From NCBI GenBank assembly GCA_964582705.1, contig CAZOTE010000085.1:1-7925 (forward strand): DNA of 7,925 nucleotides, in the 5' to 3' direction. This stretch comes from Alkalibacter sp964582705 (GTDB taxonomy: Bacteria > Bacillota > Clostridia > Eubacteriales > Alkalibacteraceae). Within the stretch, counting starts at the first letter, position 1; each line of letters starts with the position of its first letter. A program made the position numbers and the translations under genes. Positions 7,083 to 7,925 of this stretch are shown here, piece after piece. Under the pieces are notes generated by a model. It made no database searches. It was not told the DNA's origin and saw only the letters and a program-made list of their open reading frames with translations.

Positions 7083-7126
7083 CCAAAGAATGCGTACTTA
7101 TGTCAATAGCAATAGGAGGATAATAA

Positions 7127-7885
7127 ATGCCAGATGGAAAGATTGATGATACCTTTATTTCATATGCTTCAGATATATTAGCAGATACAAATCAAGGTTT
7201 GACTGGTACTCAAATCGTTAAGTATTGCAATTCGTATTCCGTTGACTTTAATGTTAAAATCCCTGTTACTAGTCCTGACTTCGGAAAATCTGGGAGTATT
7301 ATTCCCAATAAACGTACTGCATTATATAAAAATTTGCGCGAATTTAATGGGCAGCAACAGTTTGTCATAATTAAAGATTTATGTGAGTTATCACAGTTTC
7401 AAAATAATGATAACGTTCAACAATTGAAAAAACGCTTATTTGAACGTTTTTCTCGTTTTGCAGCAAGTCCAATATATTTTGATAAATATCAGCCAACAGG
7501 TTGGGAGCGTGTTGATAGAGCACTTGATGAAATGAAGTCACGACTTGACTCGGCAGATAGTGAGGAAAAATGTCAAGCCATCGGTATGATTGGAAGAGAA
7601 ACCCTAATTACTATCGCACAACAGGTTTTTGATGCTGAAAAACATCAAACATTGATTGGAGTTGAACCAAGTACTACTGATGCTAAACGGATGCTTGAAG
7701 CATACCTGCAAGCTGAACTTAAAGATAGCTCTGAGAAGGCAAGAAAATTTGCAAAAACAGCAGTCGACTTAGGAAATCAGCTTACACATGCCAGAAACGC
7801 CACTAAGCGAGATGCTTCAATATGTTTGTTATCCGTTACTGCTGTAGCATCATTGATTAAATCAATACAGGAAACATCAGAGTAA
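7127..7885 (+). CDS. Defence-island-type protein with AbiJ-N-like/HEPN-like architecture, 252 aa
   Basis: Function unknown. Residues about 8-90 form a small domain (ISYASDILADTNQGLTGTQIVKYCN, then NKRTALYKNLREFNGQQQFVIIKDLCEL) of the general kind found at the N-terminus of abortive-infection and other anti-phage proteins (AbiJ-N-like); the exact family is not certain. Residues about 125-248 are all helical: RVDRALDEMK, EEKCQAIGMIGRETLITIAQQVF, PSTTDAKRMLEAYL, then DLGNQLTHAR. This resembles DUF4145/HEPN-like domains, but only GN-x3-H (216-221) is left of the HEPN pattern and the Arg of R-x4-6-H is absent, so RNase activity is doubtful. No signal peptide or membrane segment is seen; it is cytosolic. 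ATG 7127 has AGGAGG at 7 nt spacing. It lies 70 nt after hsdR, on the same strand, either at the end of the same transcript or with its own weak promoter, and is probably a defence accessory. Confidence 0.8.
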   Translation: MPDGKIDDTFISYASDILADTNQGLTGTQIVKYCNSYSVDFNVKIPVTSPDFGKSGSIIPNKRTALYKNLREFNGQQQFVIIKDLCELSQFQNNDNVQQLKKRLFERFSRFAASPIYFDKYQPTGWERVDRALDEMKSRLDSADSEEKCQAIGMIGRETLITIAQQVFDAEKHQTLIGVEPSTTDAKRMLEAYLQAELKDSSEKARKFAKTAVDLGNQLTHARNATKRDASICLLSVTAVASLIKSIQETSE

Positions 7886-7908
7886 TTACAACAGAAAGGC
7901 GGTAAAGT

Positions 7909-7925
7909 ATGGCTAAGAGAAAAAT
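7909..7925 (+). CDS. Start of a further gene, cut by the window end
   Basis: ATG 7909 begins MAKRK and runs off the window. AAGGCGG (7896-7902) stands 6 nt upstream and the gap to the previous gene is only 23 nt, so it is probably co-transcribed with the 7127-7885 gene. Five codons do not allow a product to be named. Confidence 0.55.

Overview
The window holds one almost complete type I restriction-modification (R-M) locus of the EcoR124 / type IC kind, all on the + strand, with three extra genes. The organism is probably a member of the Bacillota, likely clostridial or a relative. Reasons: strong AGGAGG-type ribosome binding sites before most genes, AT-rich intergenic DNA, a small YozG-like XRE regulator, and type IC Hsd subunits written in the style common in Bacillota (QYEYYRD and TELT repeats in HsdS). 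The species cannot be told from the sequence.

Layout. Bases 1-199 are non-coding. On the minus strand they carry a boxA-like rRNA-operon motif at the very edge, tRNA-like fragments and a good intrinsic terminator; on the plus strand they carry two overlapping sigma-A-type promoters reading into the operon. Then follow a small XRE regulator (209-448), hsdM (448-2013), an accessory gene with an N-terminal cysteine cluster and a C-terminal DUF4145/HEPN-like helical domain (2017-2808), hsdS (2801-3958) and hsdR (3955-7056). Gaps are 3 nt or overlaps of 1-8 nt, so these five genes almost certainly form one translationally coupled operon. After a 70-nt gap with a hairpin but no U-tract come a second defence-island-like gene (7127-7885) and the first 17 bases of another CDS (7909 onward).

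How it works. HsdM (N6-adenine methyltransferase, NPPY motif) and HsdS (two target recognition domains) would form the M2S modification enzyme, and HsdR (PD-(D/E)XK nuclease plus SF2 translocase) turns it into the restriction complex. All catalytic motifs are intact, so the system looks functional. The XRE protein probably times or limits expression.

The most interesting parts are: the accessory gene placed inside the hsd operon, with an R-x6-H motif like that of HEPN ribonucleases, recalling (but not homologous over its length to) PrrC, which sits inside the type IC prr locus; a four-copy 12-bp tandem repeat in the central spacer of hsdS, the same kind of repeat whose copy number sets target spacing in EcoR124; and the possibility that the whole module sits against a divergent rRNA operon. 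There is no CRISPR array, insertion sequence or complete RNA gene in the window.
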